Positions 1 to 12,482 of a stretch of DNA of 64,000 bases are shown here, piece after piece (the first letter of the stretch is position 1; the number at the start of each line of letters is the position of its first letter). The notes beneath the pieces were generated by a model, which worked only from the letters and a program-made list of their open reading frames with translations, was not told the origin of the DNA and did not search any database. Location of the stretch: the NCBI RefSeq assembly GCF_016808095.1, contig NC_068974.1, positions 620,001 through 684,000 of the forward strand. Reading direction: 5' to 3'. The stretch is from Vigna angularis. Taxonomy: Eukaryota > Streptophyta > Magnoliopsida > Fabales > Fabaceae. A program made the translations under genes and the position numbers.

Positions 1-50
1 ACAAAATATTTCCAGATACGAGTATTCCTATGTTTGTTTAACCATATTTT

Positions 51-579
51 AAAATTATGAAGTCTGGATACTTAGCACAGCATGGATATGATACGACACG
101 GGTACAACAACTTTTTTATATTTAGGATATGATATGTCATGGTTTTGTTAAAAGAATTATAAAATAGTTTACGTAGATGTAGAATATTGATAATTAAAGA
201 GAAAATGAACTTTCCTTGTTAATTCATTACTATGGTGATCACAATTGACAAATAGACATGTTCAAGAGGTAGTATACTCTTCAAAGAATACAGGAAGAAT
301 ATGACTGCTCAAGAAGCTTTAAGACAGACTTTTTTGGATACTATTTAGAAGTATCTAACTTATATCCTTAAAAACTCAAATGAAAAAGGATTGGATACCT
401 TTTAGATGAGTTACCTAAGCATCCCAGAAGTATCTTAGAAAATATTTAAAAATTTATAAAAATATATTTGGATACTTTCTGGATACGTATATGGAAGTAT
501 CCCCAGAAAGTATCCGAGGAGTATCAATATCTGACACAGATATGTTCCCATATTTTAAGTATCCGGGCTTCATAGTTTT
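51..579. mobile_element. MITE-like inverted-repeat element (candidate)
   Basis: Positions 51-74 and 556-579 are inverted repeats differing at about 3 of 24 positions (core GAAGYCYGGATACTTA). Between them GGATAC/GTATCC is repeated many times, including a perfect 13-bp inverted pair at 470-482 and 503-515 with a 20-base loop. No coding capacity is visible. A non-autonomous DNA transposon is the simplest reading. I could not identify a clean target-site duplication. Confidence 0.45.
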
Positions 580-1007
580 CCAACAAAACATTTCAAGAAT
601 AACCATGAAACATTGTCTAAGACTCTAGTGAGCTGACCAAATATGTTTATAACATTCTCAAAATTCATGATTCTTAACAAAAAAGACTACTAGACATATA
701 ATTCCAATGAACAAAAGAAGACTATGCATATGAACTGCCTCCTTAAGGTTTCCAATGATCTTCTTCAACTCCCCTTATTAGGCCTTTCATTGGTCTTCCC
801 TCACATGGCAATGTAAAAGTTGAAGCTTAGCTAAGATCATTGTATATAGATCATTTTGATAAAAATCCCCATTGTTTAAGAAACTAGTGATTTCATGTAA
901 TGCACCACGTGGCCACCAACCTTCTGGCCATCGTCAATAGTAAATAATATTCGAAGTCGAGTTGGTAATCTTAAAAAATTTACATGTTTAAGTATATTTT
1001 TGCTTAC

Positions 1008-3745
1008 CGGAAAGCATGTCCCAGGCAGCAAATGAACCAGGTGGTGTATCCACACTCTTTTCGGAAGGACTTCTTGACATCTGATTCCAATATTGACGAT
1101 AAAATTCAGGTCTGTTTTCCTTTTGCCACATAATAACAGGTGCCATTTCCATAGCTAAGCTCCGAGCATCCATCTGGAAAACATCAAAAATCTTCAGCAT
1201 GCTACTCTAATCCAGCTTTTATGCAGTAATAAACATGTAACGAATAGTAAAGCACAGCGATATTGCATGGACTGAGGAAAGCAGCCAATCATAACAAAGC
1301 AAGTTATGTACCTAGGAAATAGTGATATTGAAATAAGGAATAATATTACAAGAGGAGAATTTTGGTAATGAATCTTTTTCATATTCTATCTCTTTTCTTT
1401 CTTGTTTTATTATGATTTATGAGGATAGTTTAAACTCATGATTACTCTTGGTCCAACATAAATATATTGGACAACAGTGTGCTCCATTTACCACACGAAC
1501 AATATATTGATAAAAAAATGTAAATATATTGTACAACAGCAGGGTGCTATTACAAAAAAAAATAATATTGATCAAATAATAAAATTAAAAAAATACACTT
1601 AAGAAGATCAAGAATAGGATTTAAAGGTAAGTTTCCTACCTTGTTGAGAAGTGACTTCTGGCTAACTCGGAGTAGAAGGGCGGTTATAAACTCTAGGGTC
1701 ATGTAGTTTACACTGGAAAGCCTCTTGAGTATGTTTCTCATGGAGTATATGCTGGACCGAGCACCTCTAATCTCATTATAAAGCTCTAATGTGGTAAGTG
1801 GCTCAGGAAGGCTAGCAAGGTAATATTTCACAAGAGCTGCTACATCAAGGGGATTCGTGCCTTCTGGTATTGAAGCATTAGAATCTGCAATGCAATTACA
1901 GTAGCATGCATAATATCATCCAAGTATAATAACTCAAACATACCCATCACTGAGAATGGTTGAATTACCTTGGTTGTATAGGGAAACCAATTGGTGAATA
2001 ACCTTTTTATTCCCTTCAGATTTAAAAAGATCTGGCGAGTTCAAACCTGCTTAAAATAAAATTAATGAAATTACTATTGGACCAAATGCTTTTAAAATAA
2101 CTATTAGATCAAAAGCAAAGATTAAAAAATAAAACAACTGCTCCATGAATGGGGAGTCTTACTCTAGAAATAGCTACCTGAAACTATAAGATAATCTGCA
2201 CAATTGACCAATATCCGAGGAATAGGTTTGCAGTAATCTTGCCTCTGCACAGTAACCTCAATTGGAACTCCAAATACTGGGATCAAAATAAGCTAATAAT
2301 TAAGCACCATTGCAGCAAATCTTAAATACAAAGTAAAAAGCTACACAAAAACAAAGAATGCTATACTTCCATATGACCTAATAGTCAAAAACTGTTACTG
2401 AAAAAGTATCAAAGTGGAATTTATCCCAAAATGCCTTGTGGGAATAATGGAACCTATTCTACATAGCCAACAAAAGACTGTGATACATGAGAAAAACTGC
2501 TCTCTTTCTCCGTCTTGTGCTTCAGAAACTTACCATCAGTGCTTGCAACTCCCTGCACAAGAATATTACAGTAAGAATAAATGCAAATCGCATATAGTAA
2601 AAAATAGGTGAACGATAGCCCAATATCATTTTACCTTTTGCCATCTTTCAATATCTGTCAAGATAGTCTTACTTTTTTGTGCTGTAATTTTTGCCACCTG
2701 AAATAAATCAACATGATGGAAAATCACAAAGAGAAGAAAGTAAAGATTACGAGCAACAAACTGATGATATCCTGGCATGTGACTAGCAAGTAAGATATTT
2801 AAAGAAGGAAAGGATAGAAGAGAGAAAAACAAGAGAACGAAAATTCCAAAGATCCATTTGATTAACACCAAGTTCAGAATAACAGTTTAGAACAATCTAC
2901 AACCAGACCACGAGTTATGCAACATCCAACTGAAAGAATTATATAATCCAAAATCAGTTTGGATAAGGCATTCCCTTTACCCAAAAGAAAGGGATTAGAT
3001 GTCATAATAAAATAAAATTGCCATGCTAAGACTTTTTTTTGTCTTCATTTGAAGTTGACATACTTAACATTTACTAAAATTACAAATTGTGCTCATTCTG
3101 TTTCTTGTTTAAAAACCTTGTGAACAAAATCATTTATCCCTTTCTAAAAAGTCAACCATCACAATCTAAAATCTTTTACTCAACTATGTTACCTCTTCAA
3201 CCTTGGACTTTCCCACAACCACCTTATCCTTTGTCCCAGACAAGCCTCTCCTCAGGAGCGAGCCAGTTGTAGCAGCTGCTGATATCAAGCGATCCTGCAC
3301 AGCATGTCTTGTGGATGGCTGCTGGAGAAGTGCCCACCGACTCTTGACCATTGACCCCACTCGTCCAGCCACTTCAGTCACATTGCTTTTTGTATCTTTG
3401 GTGACCTCACCAACAAATGTTCCTGCTGATTCCTTGGCTTCTTTAAGCTTGACTCCTGCATCAAACTCATACATGAACAATCAGAGACCAGAGAGGCTTA
3501 ATTCAAATAACTTCTCAATAATTGAAAAAAAAAACAGCACACAAAACGAATAAACCTTCTTTCATGAATTACAATAAGCTTATGGAATTAATTTACACAA
3601 AAATCTCAGGTACAAACTGTCCAAAAGTTTATAAGAACAAAGGAAATAAGAAAGAGAAGAGTGCAGCAAATTAGAGAATGATACCGGAGGAAGAAAAGAA
3701 ACCAGCTGCCTTGTCTTGCCACTGGGGTGACATGATCGAAGGCAT
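1008..3745 (-). CDS. RhoGAP-domain protein (At5g61530-like), 3' end outside window
   Basis: Predicted to stimulate GTP hydrolysis by ROP/Rho-type small GTPases. Coding exons on the minus strand are 3745-3685, 3455-3193, 2697-2635, 2552-2534 (a 19-nt microexon), 2276-2178, 2046-1969, 1884-1640 and 1173-1008; all junctions are GT-AG and phases close. This gives 331 codons, then a split codon continuing left of the window. The N-terminal ~130 residues (starting MPSIMSPQWQDKAAG) are Lys/Ser-rich and may be helical. The RhoGAP core follows, with the block VKYYLASLPEPLTTLELYNE and a later MEMAPVIMWQ. Where canonical RhoGAPs have the arginine finger (FR..G) the sequence reads DLFKSEG (Lys177). The start is the first ATG after a leader intron (3790-4100). 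The last exon(s) were not found in 1-1007. Family assignment is strong; GTPase partner and activity are inference. Confidence 0.85.
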
Positions 3746-4663
3746 GGAAGACAGCGGTCAAGAACAAACTCAAAAGTCGTTACTTGATCCTGCACATGAA
3801 CCCAAAACACGAGTCAACAACGACAATTGACAAAATTCTAGTCAGGAACAGGATCCCAGTCCTTCAGAAATAGAATAAAGTTAGTTGACAGCTTTCCGAT
3901 CATCGATTTCCTCGAAAATCAAACCAATAAAAAAATAATTTTACACGAGAGAAATCACAGCAACAACAACTAGCGTGTGCAGTAAAAGCCAAGGAAGAGA
4001 AACGATCGGGCTTCTACGGCTAGTCAGTAGTCTCGAACAACGAAAACGAAAGAAGAGAATCTGATGGAAAAATGAAGGAATTGAAAAACCTACTTGTTAC
4101 CTGAACAAATTAGAGAGAAGAAAGGTGAAAACTTTTTTATGATTTTGCGCCAAAGCTGAAAGAAACAGAGAGAGAAATTGCAGTTCTGAGAAAAGACGGC
4201 AGCAGATGACAAGACAGAGATATGGGTATTGGAAGGCGACTGCTCTGACTCAGTCCCAAGATTAACTCACCACCACCAAACTACTTCTCTTTTTCACTCT
4301 CTTTTCTTAATCAAATATTCATTATTTTATGAAAAAAATTAAAATTAATAATATTTTCAGTTACATAGATAAAATAATAATAATAATAATGATAACTATT
4401 GTGGCCAGAAAAATATTTTATTTTGAGTTGCGTAAAAAATAATAAATAAGTGTTAGCATGAGCTAAAGTGTAGGAAGAATAACTATAAAGGGCCTGTGTT
4501 GTGTTACGTGTCTCTTACCAATAATTTAGGATCTGAAACAAAGATTGCATCATGCCCTTATGCAAAAGAAGATTGACAGAACATAGAACCTCGTATGAAT
4601 TGCTTCTATAACGTTTGATTCCTCTGAGTTTTTGTTTTAGTTTTGAGAAACACTGCAAGCACA
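3746..4663. promoter_or_regulatory. Divergent intergenic region: RhoGAP leader and CHX upstream region
   Basis: On the minus strand a leader exon probably ends at 4101 (CAG|GTAACA donor), spliced to 3789 just upstream of the RhoGAP ATG. From about 4260 to 4660 the sequence is AT-rich intergenic DNA between divergently transcribed genes and must hold both promoters. I see no compelling TATA box or other named element. Confidence 0.4.
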
Positions 4664-7380
4664 ATGGATGCCACTCACTCCATGTTCTGCAACAATGATC
4701 TGGTTAACCCCCTAAGCTCAATGGGCATGCAAGTGTCCTGCATTCTTGTCGTGTCACATATCTTCAACGTTGTGTTTAGGACTGTGGGTCAACCTGGACC
4801 AATTGCGCAGATTCTGGTAGTAATCAATCACCAAGCACCTTAATTTTGTTGATGAATATTGAACAATGATGTTTTCCTTTTCTGTTTGTACATTGTTTGT
4901 AGAGAATTGAGGTTTCACTGTTATTAAGTCTTTTTCGTTGCATTGTCGTTCAACAGGCTGGGTTGGCGCTAGGTCCAATGTCACACATTCCGTATATAAA
5001 GGCTACATTTTTTCCTGCTAGCTCAATAAACTACTATGAAGTTGTAAGCTTCTTCTGTCGCATAAACTTCATGTTTTTGTTTGGGTTAGAGATGAATATG
5101 CACTACGCAATGCGCCATCTGCGTAGGGTAAACCTTGTAGCTTGTGGTGGTGCCTTGATGGGTGCTGTTTTTGGTCTATCTGTCTCATTTTACTTGCATC
5201 AAGAGCTAAACACCCTTGACAATGCCCCTTTGTATTATTTTTCAATGATCATCATGCTAGTGGTGTCATACACAAGCTCCCCTATGGTGATTCGTTTGGC
5301 AGCAGAGTTGAGGTTTGCAGCATCAGACGTGGGGCGAACGGCGGTGTCATCTGCGTTGATCACAGAAATGGGGTGCTTGTTGCTCTTCAACGTCATGGTT
5401 AACTGGAGAAAAGCAAATCACATTTCTTCTGGTTTCGGTTGCCTTATAATCACTGTCGTGGTGGTTTACCTTAACCGGCACTTGGCAGTTTGGTTAAACG
5501 CAAGAAATAGAAACCAGAAGTACCTCAAGGCTCCTGAATTGTTACTCATTCTGTTCATACTTCTGACTAGCTCAATGATAATAGAGATTTCTGGTTACAA
5601 CAGTATTATTAGTTGTTTCACCATTGGTTTGTTGTTCCCCAAGGAAGGAAAAACAGCTAGAACATTGCTGCACAAACTTGGTTATTCTATTTACAACTTT
5701 GTGCTTCCGGTATATTTTGGCTACTTGGGGTTGCAGTGTGACCTGATAAATGTCTTCAAGAGCTTTCAGCGTGTGGCCAATATGGTCATATTGATATTAT
5801 TGAGCATTGGAAGCAAGCTTGGTGGAACTCTTATAGCTACCCGCTACCTCAAAATTCCCACTGGTGAAGGTATTTTTCTTGGCTTCATATTGAACACTAG
5901 AGGTTATGCCGACCTTCTATTCATTGGTGCAGCAGCAAAGCAAGTAATTGTGAGTATATTTCCTGACTTTGTTGAATTATAAACTGTTTGGATAAAAAGA
6001 TGAAATGAACTGATGTTACGAACTTAAATTTGTAGAAGCTCTTTTCACTCAACAAGCTTAAAAGTTGAGTGTAAGTTGATTTTGGTATATGGAAAAACTC
6101 AATGCATTGTACCTCCGTATCTTTTCCTCATCTCAAATCTGCAAACTAATTCAATGGTTCTTGTGTTTGATTCACAGACTTTCGATTCGGAAGCGTACAA
6201 TGTTCTGTTGGTATCAATAGTACTGAACACAATAATATCAGGAGTAGTTGTGGCTTTTCTAGTCAGAGGGGAAGACAAAATGTTTGCAAGCAACTACACT
6301 GCAATTGAACCACAACAAATGGAAGATGAGCTCAGAATTCTGGCTTGTGTGTATGACCCTCGTCAGGTATCTGCCATACTTGCCACAGTGCTAGCAATAC
6401 ATGGCTCTGGAGTATCACCATCTACCACTTACTTAATGCACCTAATAGAGCTTGTGAAGAAGATCAAGTCCAACTTGTTGTACCATGAGAAAGAAACTGC
6501 TGACCTTAGCGACGATGAGGACTATGGGGGCAATGATGTGGTGGAAATCAACAATTCTTTGGATACCTTCACTGCAGAAACAAAGATTCTAGTCCACCAA
6601 AGAAGGGCAGTGTCTTCTTTCCCGTCCTTGTATGAAGATGTGTGCAATGAAGCAGAAGATCTCCAAGTGTCAATTGTGCTACTCCCCTTCCACAAGCACC
6701 AACGCATTGATGGGAAATTGGAAAGTGGAAAAGAGGGTATAAGGATCACCAACCAGAAGGTGCTAAGACATGCCCCTTGTTCAGTTGGTATCATAGTGGA
6801 AAGAGGCCTTGCAAGGGTACCTGGCTTCTCACAGCTAGTAGCATCTGAAGGCATACAAAACATTGCAACACTTTTCTTCGGTGGCCCTGATGATCGTGAG
6901 GCTATTGCATGGAGCCTACGCATTTCAGGAAGTCCACGCGTGAACTTAACGATCATAAGATTTTTGCTGACTTCTTCATCACAGAACGAACAGATAGAGA
7001 GTGGACAATCAGAGGAAAAGGAAATTTTGATGTCACTGTCTGGGGAGGAGACTGTGAATGAGATTGACAACACATTCATGGTGGACTTCTACAACAGGTA
7101 TGTGACTTCAGGCCAAATAGGGTATGTGGAAAAGTTTGTGAAGCATGGAGCAGAAACGGTGGATGCTTTGAAAGAGATAGGGGACATGTATTCTTTGTTT
7201 ATAGTAGGAAAAGGTGGTAGAGGGCAAAGTTCACTAACAATTGGTATGAGTGACTGGGAAGAATGCCCAGAACTGGGAACTGTTGGTGATGTTTTGGCCT
7301 CTTCAGACTTCGACATTCATGGCTCAGTTTTGATTGTTCAGCAACATAGAGATGTCAAGAAAGGCCTATTGCATGATTAG
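4664..7380 (+). CDS. Cation/H+ exchanger, CHX family (CPA2; possibly CHX28-like)
   Basis: Predicted multi-pass antiporter exchanging K+/Na+ for H+ across endomembranes or plasma membrane. Exons: 4664-4816, 4957-5949, 6178-7380; 782 residues, typical for CHX (~800). The ATG is at 4664; the few upstream in-frame codons contain no other ATG. Exon 1 ends in the family signature GQPGPIAQIL, continuing AGLALGP after the splice. About 12 hydrophobic segments fill residues ~20-430, with TSSPMVIRLAAEL and NTRGYADLL matching conserved CHX blocks. The soluble C-terminal half (~residues 435-782) matches the CHX regulatory region (RILACVYDPRQV...). Oddity: at residues 187-188 the conserved 'ND' of the family's ion-site motif (usually INDV/INDM) reads Thr-Glu (ALITEMG). 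The subfamily assignment is uncertain. Confidence 0.88.
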
Positions 7381-7734
7381 GTAGGTCTCCAAGTGCAATG
7401 AAGTTGTACTTGTTCTTGTACTTAGCTTTATGAACATATATATATATATATATATATACACTGTACATTTGGAACAGTTTTTGCTTTTCGACAATGTACT
7501 TAGAGAAGGAAAGGTTCAGAACATTTGTACATGTTAACTTAATTTTGTAGTTATTTTAAAAGGAACATGTTATGTTAGGCCACAACATTCTTGTTTATTT
7601 TTCCAAGGATGCAAAAACAAAGAATGCTTATTTAAGTGGAAGGAAAAACCAAAGGAAGGGAAAAGAAGAGATTTTTGGTTTGTTCCCACTGATTCTATAT
7701 CTTTGAACTTCCCATCTCACAATCGCCGACTCAA
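7381..7734 (+). other. CHX 3' UTR, (TA)n microsatellite, FRS leader
   Basis: After the CHX stop lies AT-rich presumptive 3' UTR with a ~20-bp TA dinucleotide run near 7437-7457. The last ~130 bases before 7735 are presumably the 5' leader of the FAR1-related gene. No other gene is seen. Confidence 0.5.
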
Positions 7735-10700
7735 ATGGAGGCGGAGCCCGCGTCTGGGCCCGGGCCTGAGTTTAACTCGAAGGAGGAAGCTTTCGCATTC
7801 TACCAAGCCCACGCGAAATCTGTGGGTTTCTCCGCCATAATCAAAGCCAGCCGCCGATCCCGAATCTCCGGCAACTTCATCGACGCCAAATTCGCCTGCA
7901 CTCGCTACGGTGCCCCACCAAGCCACAAGCCCAAACGGGCCCCTTCCCGGGCCAAAACCGATTGCAAGGCTTCCATGCACGTGAAACGAACACCCCACGG
8001 TACATGGATAATCTCTTCTTTCATCAAACACCATAACCACCAAATTTCCCCCATTCACAGTAGCCCTAAACCCAATAATAATGTTAACAACAAGGCAAGT
8101 CCCTCAAGGAAACTCAAGGTTAAAAAAACACCGCAATACTTAACTTTCGCCCAAGGTGACCTTCAATTTTTGCTCAACGCTTTCATGTCTATGCAAAATG
8201 AAAACCCTAATTTCTTTTTCGCGGTCGATCTTAACGAGGAGCAGCGGTTGAGGAGTGTTTTCTGGGTGGACGCTAAGGCTAGGCTTGATTATAGACACTT
8301 CAGTGATGTGGTGCTTTTGGACACCACTCACGTTAAAAACGAGTGTAGATTGCCCTTTGTTCCGTTTGTTGGTGTGAACCACCATCTTCAGTTTTTCTTG
8401 CTGGGATTGGCCTTTGTGTCTGATGGGTCTGAATCCACATATGCGTGGCTGATGAGGAATTGGTTGAGGGCAATGGGAGGAGGTGCTCCAAAGGTGATGC
8501 TCACTGACCGTGATGAAGTGCTGAAGAGAGCGGTTGCTCAAGTGGTTCCTGAGTCTTGTCATTGCTTTTGTCTGTGGCATGTGTTGAGTAAGGTTCCAGA
8601 GAAACTCGGTCGCCGGATTCGTGGGCACGGTGGGGAGTTTATGAGTGGGTTTAGTGAGTGTGTTTTGAGGTCTAGGACAAAGGAGCAGTTTGAGAATAGG
8701 TGGGAGGAGATGGTTGAGAGGTTTGACATGGGTGATGAGAGTTGGTTGTGTGAGATTTATGAGGATCGGAAACAGTGGGTACCTGCGTTTATGAATGGCA
8801 GGGTTTTAGGAGGAATGTCGACTGTGCAGAGATCAGAAGCCATGAACTGCCTGTTTGATAAATATGTGCAGAGGAAAACTACTATGAAAGAGTTTCTGGA
8901 GCAGTACAGAGTGGTGTTGAGGGGTAAGTGTGAGGAGGAAGCCAAGGCTGATTTTGAAACTCTGCGTAGACAGCCAGCGTTGAAGTCCCCATCACCTTTT
9001 GGGAAACAAATGGTGGAGTTGTACACCAATGCAGTGTTTAAGAAGTTCCAGGGTGAGGTCTTGGGAGCTGTTGCTTGTCATCCAAGGAAAGAGAGCGAAG
9101 ATGGGGCAATGAAAATGTTTAAGGTTCAGGATTTCGAGGACAATCAAGATTTTGTTGTGACGTGGAATGAATCGACTTCAGAAGCATCATGCTCTTGCTA
9201 TTCATTTGAGTTCAATGGCTATCTTTGTAGGCATGTAATGATTGTGCTACAGATTTCTGGTATACATAGCATCCCACCTCGGTATATATTAAAACGCTGG
9301 ACAAAAGATGCCAAGAAAAGAGATCTGTCTGTGGCAGATGTCGTTGTCTCTGACTCTAGGGCTGAGCGCTATAATAATTTATGTCAACGAGCTTTTGAGT
9401 TGGGTGATGAAGGGTCTTTATCATACGAGACTTACATTGCTGCTGTAAAGGCGTTGGAAGAAGCTTTGAGAAAGTGTGAGAACCTGGATGGTTCAATTCA
9501 GAGAGTCAGAGAACCGAATCTTCCATGTTTTGGTTCTCAAGAGGTAAATCTAAGTAATACTGCTGATCATACTAACAAAAATAATGGTACTCTTAGAAAA
9601 AGAAAGGTTATTTTGTCATGTCAGACATAATGCTAATGTTACAGACTCCGTTTCCATAACATCAGATAGCCTTTGTGTGCCCCTCTTATGTAGTGATGCT
9701 TGATAGGTAAGCCCTGAACCAGAGATCATTGCTATGGGAGTCGATTCTAGCTGGCAGCAAATGGTTGGTGCTTCTTGTTTGAAGTACATGTCAGATTCAT
9801 TACTGATTGTGATATTTCATCATAGAAAAATATCTTGTGGTCTGTATTTGTTATAGGAAAACCCCAATGCACAAGATCAGAATCCGGATGGCTATTTTTC
9901 TACTCAGCGGATTGATTTTGGAATGGTAGGTGGTCTCTAAATTTAGAAATTTGAAATTCAATATGATGTAGCAGTTACCCAGTTGTAATCTGCTTCCTGT
10001 TACTTCAAAGAATAATTTGCTCTCCTTAATTTGTTGAAGTGCAACCAATTGAATTCAGTAGCTGCTATTCGTAATGATTATTATTGCAACCAGCATGGCA
10101 TCCAAGACCGGGTAATAAATAGTGCCTACTCTTTGGTTTTTTCTAATATAGTTTGGGGTTTTAGATTTATAACATCTGGTTTTGGGTTGAATCTTGATTT
10201 AGGGACAGTTGAACTCAATTGCATCCATCCATGATCCCTGTTACATGGCCCCACAAAGGATGCAACCGATGGTATGGACTCTACTATATTTTTACTGTTG
10301 AGTAAATAGTAAATTTTGTCCCTAAAAGGTAAGGAATTCGTTATTTTAGTCCTTGAAAGACTGAATATTCTCATGAGGTCATTGAAAGATCAATGTGTTT
10401 GTCATTTGGGTTCGTCTTAACTCAGCACCAACGAAATGGATGTGTAGCATGTTAAGCTCCATATTTGATGCATATATTGAGCAACGCAGCTTCCAACTTC
10501 TGCCTATACTCCTTTACCCATTTCACACATTCTGTTCGATTTGCTTCTTCCTTCTACTCAATGAAACGCGAAGCTCTTTGTAATGGGGACTTCCAAATTT
10601 CATTACAAAGGAATCAGTGAATTATAAAAGTTAAGAAAATGGATTAGAGAGGATCTTCGAAGTACTCAGCGAGCTCTCCTAGCATGGCAGTGTGGACACA

Positions 10701-11520
10701 GTTTTCACATTTCTTGGTGAATATCATGAATGATCTGCTACCTTTTGTAATTTCACATGATGTTGTTTCAAAGCCACATGTGAATCCAACTTTGCGCTGT
10801 ATGTATCGCATGCATTTCCGTTAGTGTTAACTGACATAAGGTGAAGTAGGGATGAAAATGACTGATAGATTTATCTTCCTGGGATATCATGAAAAATTTC
10901 AGGTTTTTTTAAGAACTACAATGAGTGGCTGGCTCTTAATATTTTATGGACTAAATGACTACCTAGTCATTTATTACTCCCTATAGTTTGTGATTTTTGC
11001 ATCAACGATTAGTATGGAATGAACTATAAGAACCGCTAACCAAGCAAGATTTATCACTCTTGGTGGGATCGGTTTTATGGTTAACTAACATCATCGGATT
11101 ATAAAAAATGGAAAGAAAAGGAGAAAAGTTATAATTGAAAGATTTTGATGTTAAAATCTTCAACACCTTTATGATTCCTGAAGTTAATCCTGAAATTGTG
11201 ACATGACCTGTTAATGAATCCTGGCTTCGTCATTCATATGTGGTAATGGTACTGAATTTGTATGTCTCTTCATAGAAAGAGGAAAATACAAAAATGTCTT
11301 ACATTTTCTTGGCTGATTTATCTTAGAAATACCTTCATCTTTCCCAAAATTGACATAACCCAAATGTTTAGGAGAGCTTACCAAATATGGTAGTAGAGTT
11401 GTCCTCATGATTTATATATTCATTATCTTGTAGGGTCAAGCCCACGGAGGGTCATCCTCACAGCCGCATGGGATGGAGGTAAAGGTAAAACAGCTAAATT
11501 CAAGGCACCAGTCTCAGTGA
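7735..11520 (+). CDS. FRS4: FAR1-RELATED SEQUENCE 4-like transcription factor, six coding exons
   Basis: Domesticated Mutator-transposase-type DNA-binding protein of the FHY3/FAR1 family, nuclear, related to light-signalling regulators. Exon 1 (7735-9606) holds the FAR1 zinc-binding domain (~residues 13-105, ending KHHNH), the MULE transposase core (~195-290, with LLDTTHV and VMLTDRDE) and a SWIM zinc finger (CSCYSFEFNGYLCRH, ~485-500). If intron 1 is retained, the frame stops at 9630. Splicing at GTTATT (9607) to 9707 restores the usual KRK|V.. continuation, followed by exons 9707-9763, 9857-9925, 10040-10111, 10203-10271 and 11434-11520, all multiples of three in phase 0. The total is 741 residues, near Arabidopsis FRS4 (~732). 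The tail carries GQLNS(I/V)A-type repeats typical of this family. Exons 1 and 3-5 are firm; the exon 2 acceptor at 9706 is the weakest. Confidence 0.85.
10272..11433 (+). other. Long intron 5 of the FRS gene
   Basis: Non-coding, between the fifth and sixth coding exons. At about 10300-10400 it contains 'TTTGTCCCTAAAAG' and 'TTTAGTCCTTGAAAGA', motifs resembling ends of common dispersed plant repeats; a related stretch (TTTAGTCCCTAAAAG) occurs near 14300 in a quinone oxidoreductase intron. No ORF of interest. Confidence 0.4.
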
Positions 11521-12482
11521 GTTAGGTTATAGGCTGACATTGTGTTTCATACTTGTATATCAGCATGTAAATGTTTCAGTTAACGTTATGTATATATTAG
11601 AAAGTCAGAAGTCTTTTTGATGAGCCTTGATTAATTCCTGCCCTTTTAGTAGAGATGTAGGACTTTTGTTTCTTAACTAGTGGAAATGAATCATGCAGTA
11701 CTATAGCATATCATTCTGGCACTATCCCTTCTATATATTGAAGCAGCTGGTTTCATTTAGTAACAATTTCTTACCTTCATTCACTTGATAAAAAGCAGGC
11801 TAGATATTTTTGCTCGAAAAGTGATTTTGGCATTCTAATCTGGTGACAATGGCCAACATAAATGTCGAGTTTTGATGAGTCTCTTTCGTCCCTGAAAATG
11901 ATTCTCTCAAGCTAGAGTTGTAGAAAAGCATAATGGAATTTCTGTAAAACCAACAATGAACAGCGTTATCGTAGCTCATCTACCAAAAATACCACGTCAA
12001 ACAGTTTAATGATTTTCTTTTTACCATCTAAATAAAGTTTATGTCAAGTACAACATGCGACAGAAGTTGCAAATTCAAGAGTTTCAATATAAACGAACTC
12101 GTAAATGGTAATTAGTTTGAGCCCTCGCGATTCCCTCTAGCAATTGTACCATTGAATAAAAGACAAAAGAAAGCATGAAACAGGTGAGTTCTATCATCTA
12201 AAAATTAATTTACCCGACTCTTGGGAAATAAATTTAGCTAAATTATACGCAAATCACACTACTCATAGTATGCAACTTTTTTGAAAAATTATAGAAATGA
12301 ATAATTTAAAAAAATTACATATATGAATAAATCGTGTCAACAAAGTGATATCCCACTTCAATATTAAAAATGCTTTAAACTCTTGTCATTATTTTGTTTG
12401 AAAATAGTTAGTCCAAGCAAATTCTCACCACCCTTGTTCAGAAAAAAACAAACAAAACAAAAAATCAAACGATCGATATCAA
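11521..12482. other. Intergenic: FRS 3' UTR to QOR1 promoter
   Basis: AT-rich sequence with no recognisable coding region. The first part is likely the 3' UTR of the FRS gene and the last few hundred bases the promoter and leader of the first quinone oxidoreductase gene. Confidence 0.4.

Noticed and set aside
6522..7079. Antisense 185-codon ORF over the CHX C-terminal domain
   Set aside because: It is a shadow of the CHX exon, with no domain.
9607..9630. The FAR1-related gene as a single-exon CDS ending at 9630
   Set aside because: The last residues do not resemble the family, while splicing at 9607 leads to in-phase exons that do. It is kept only as a possible intron-retention isoform.
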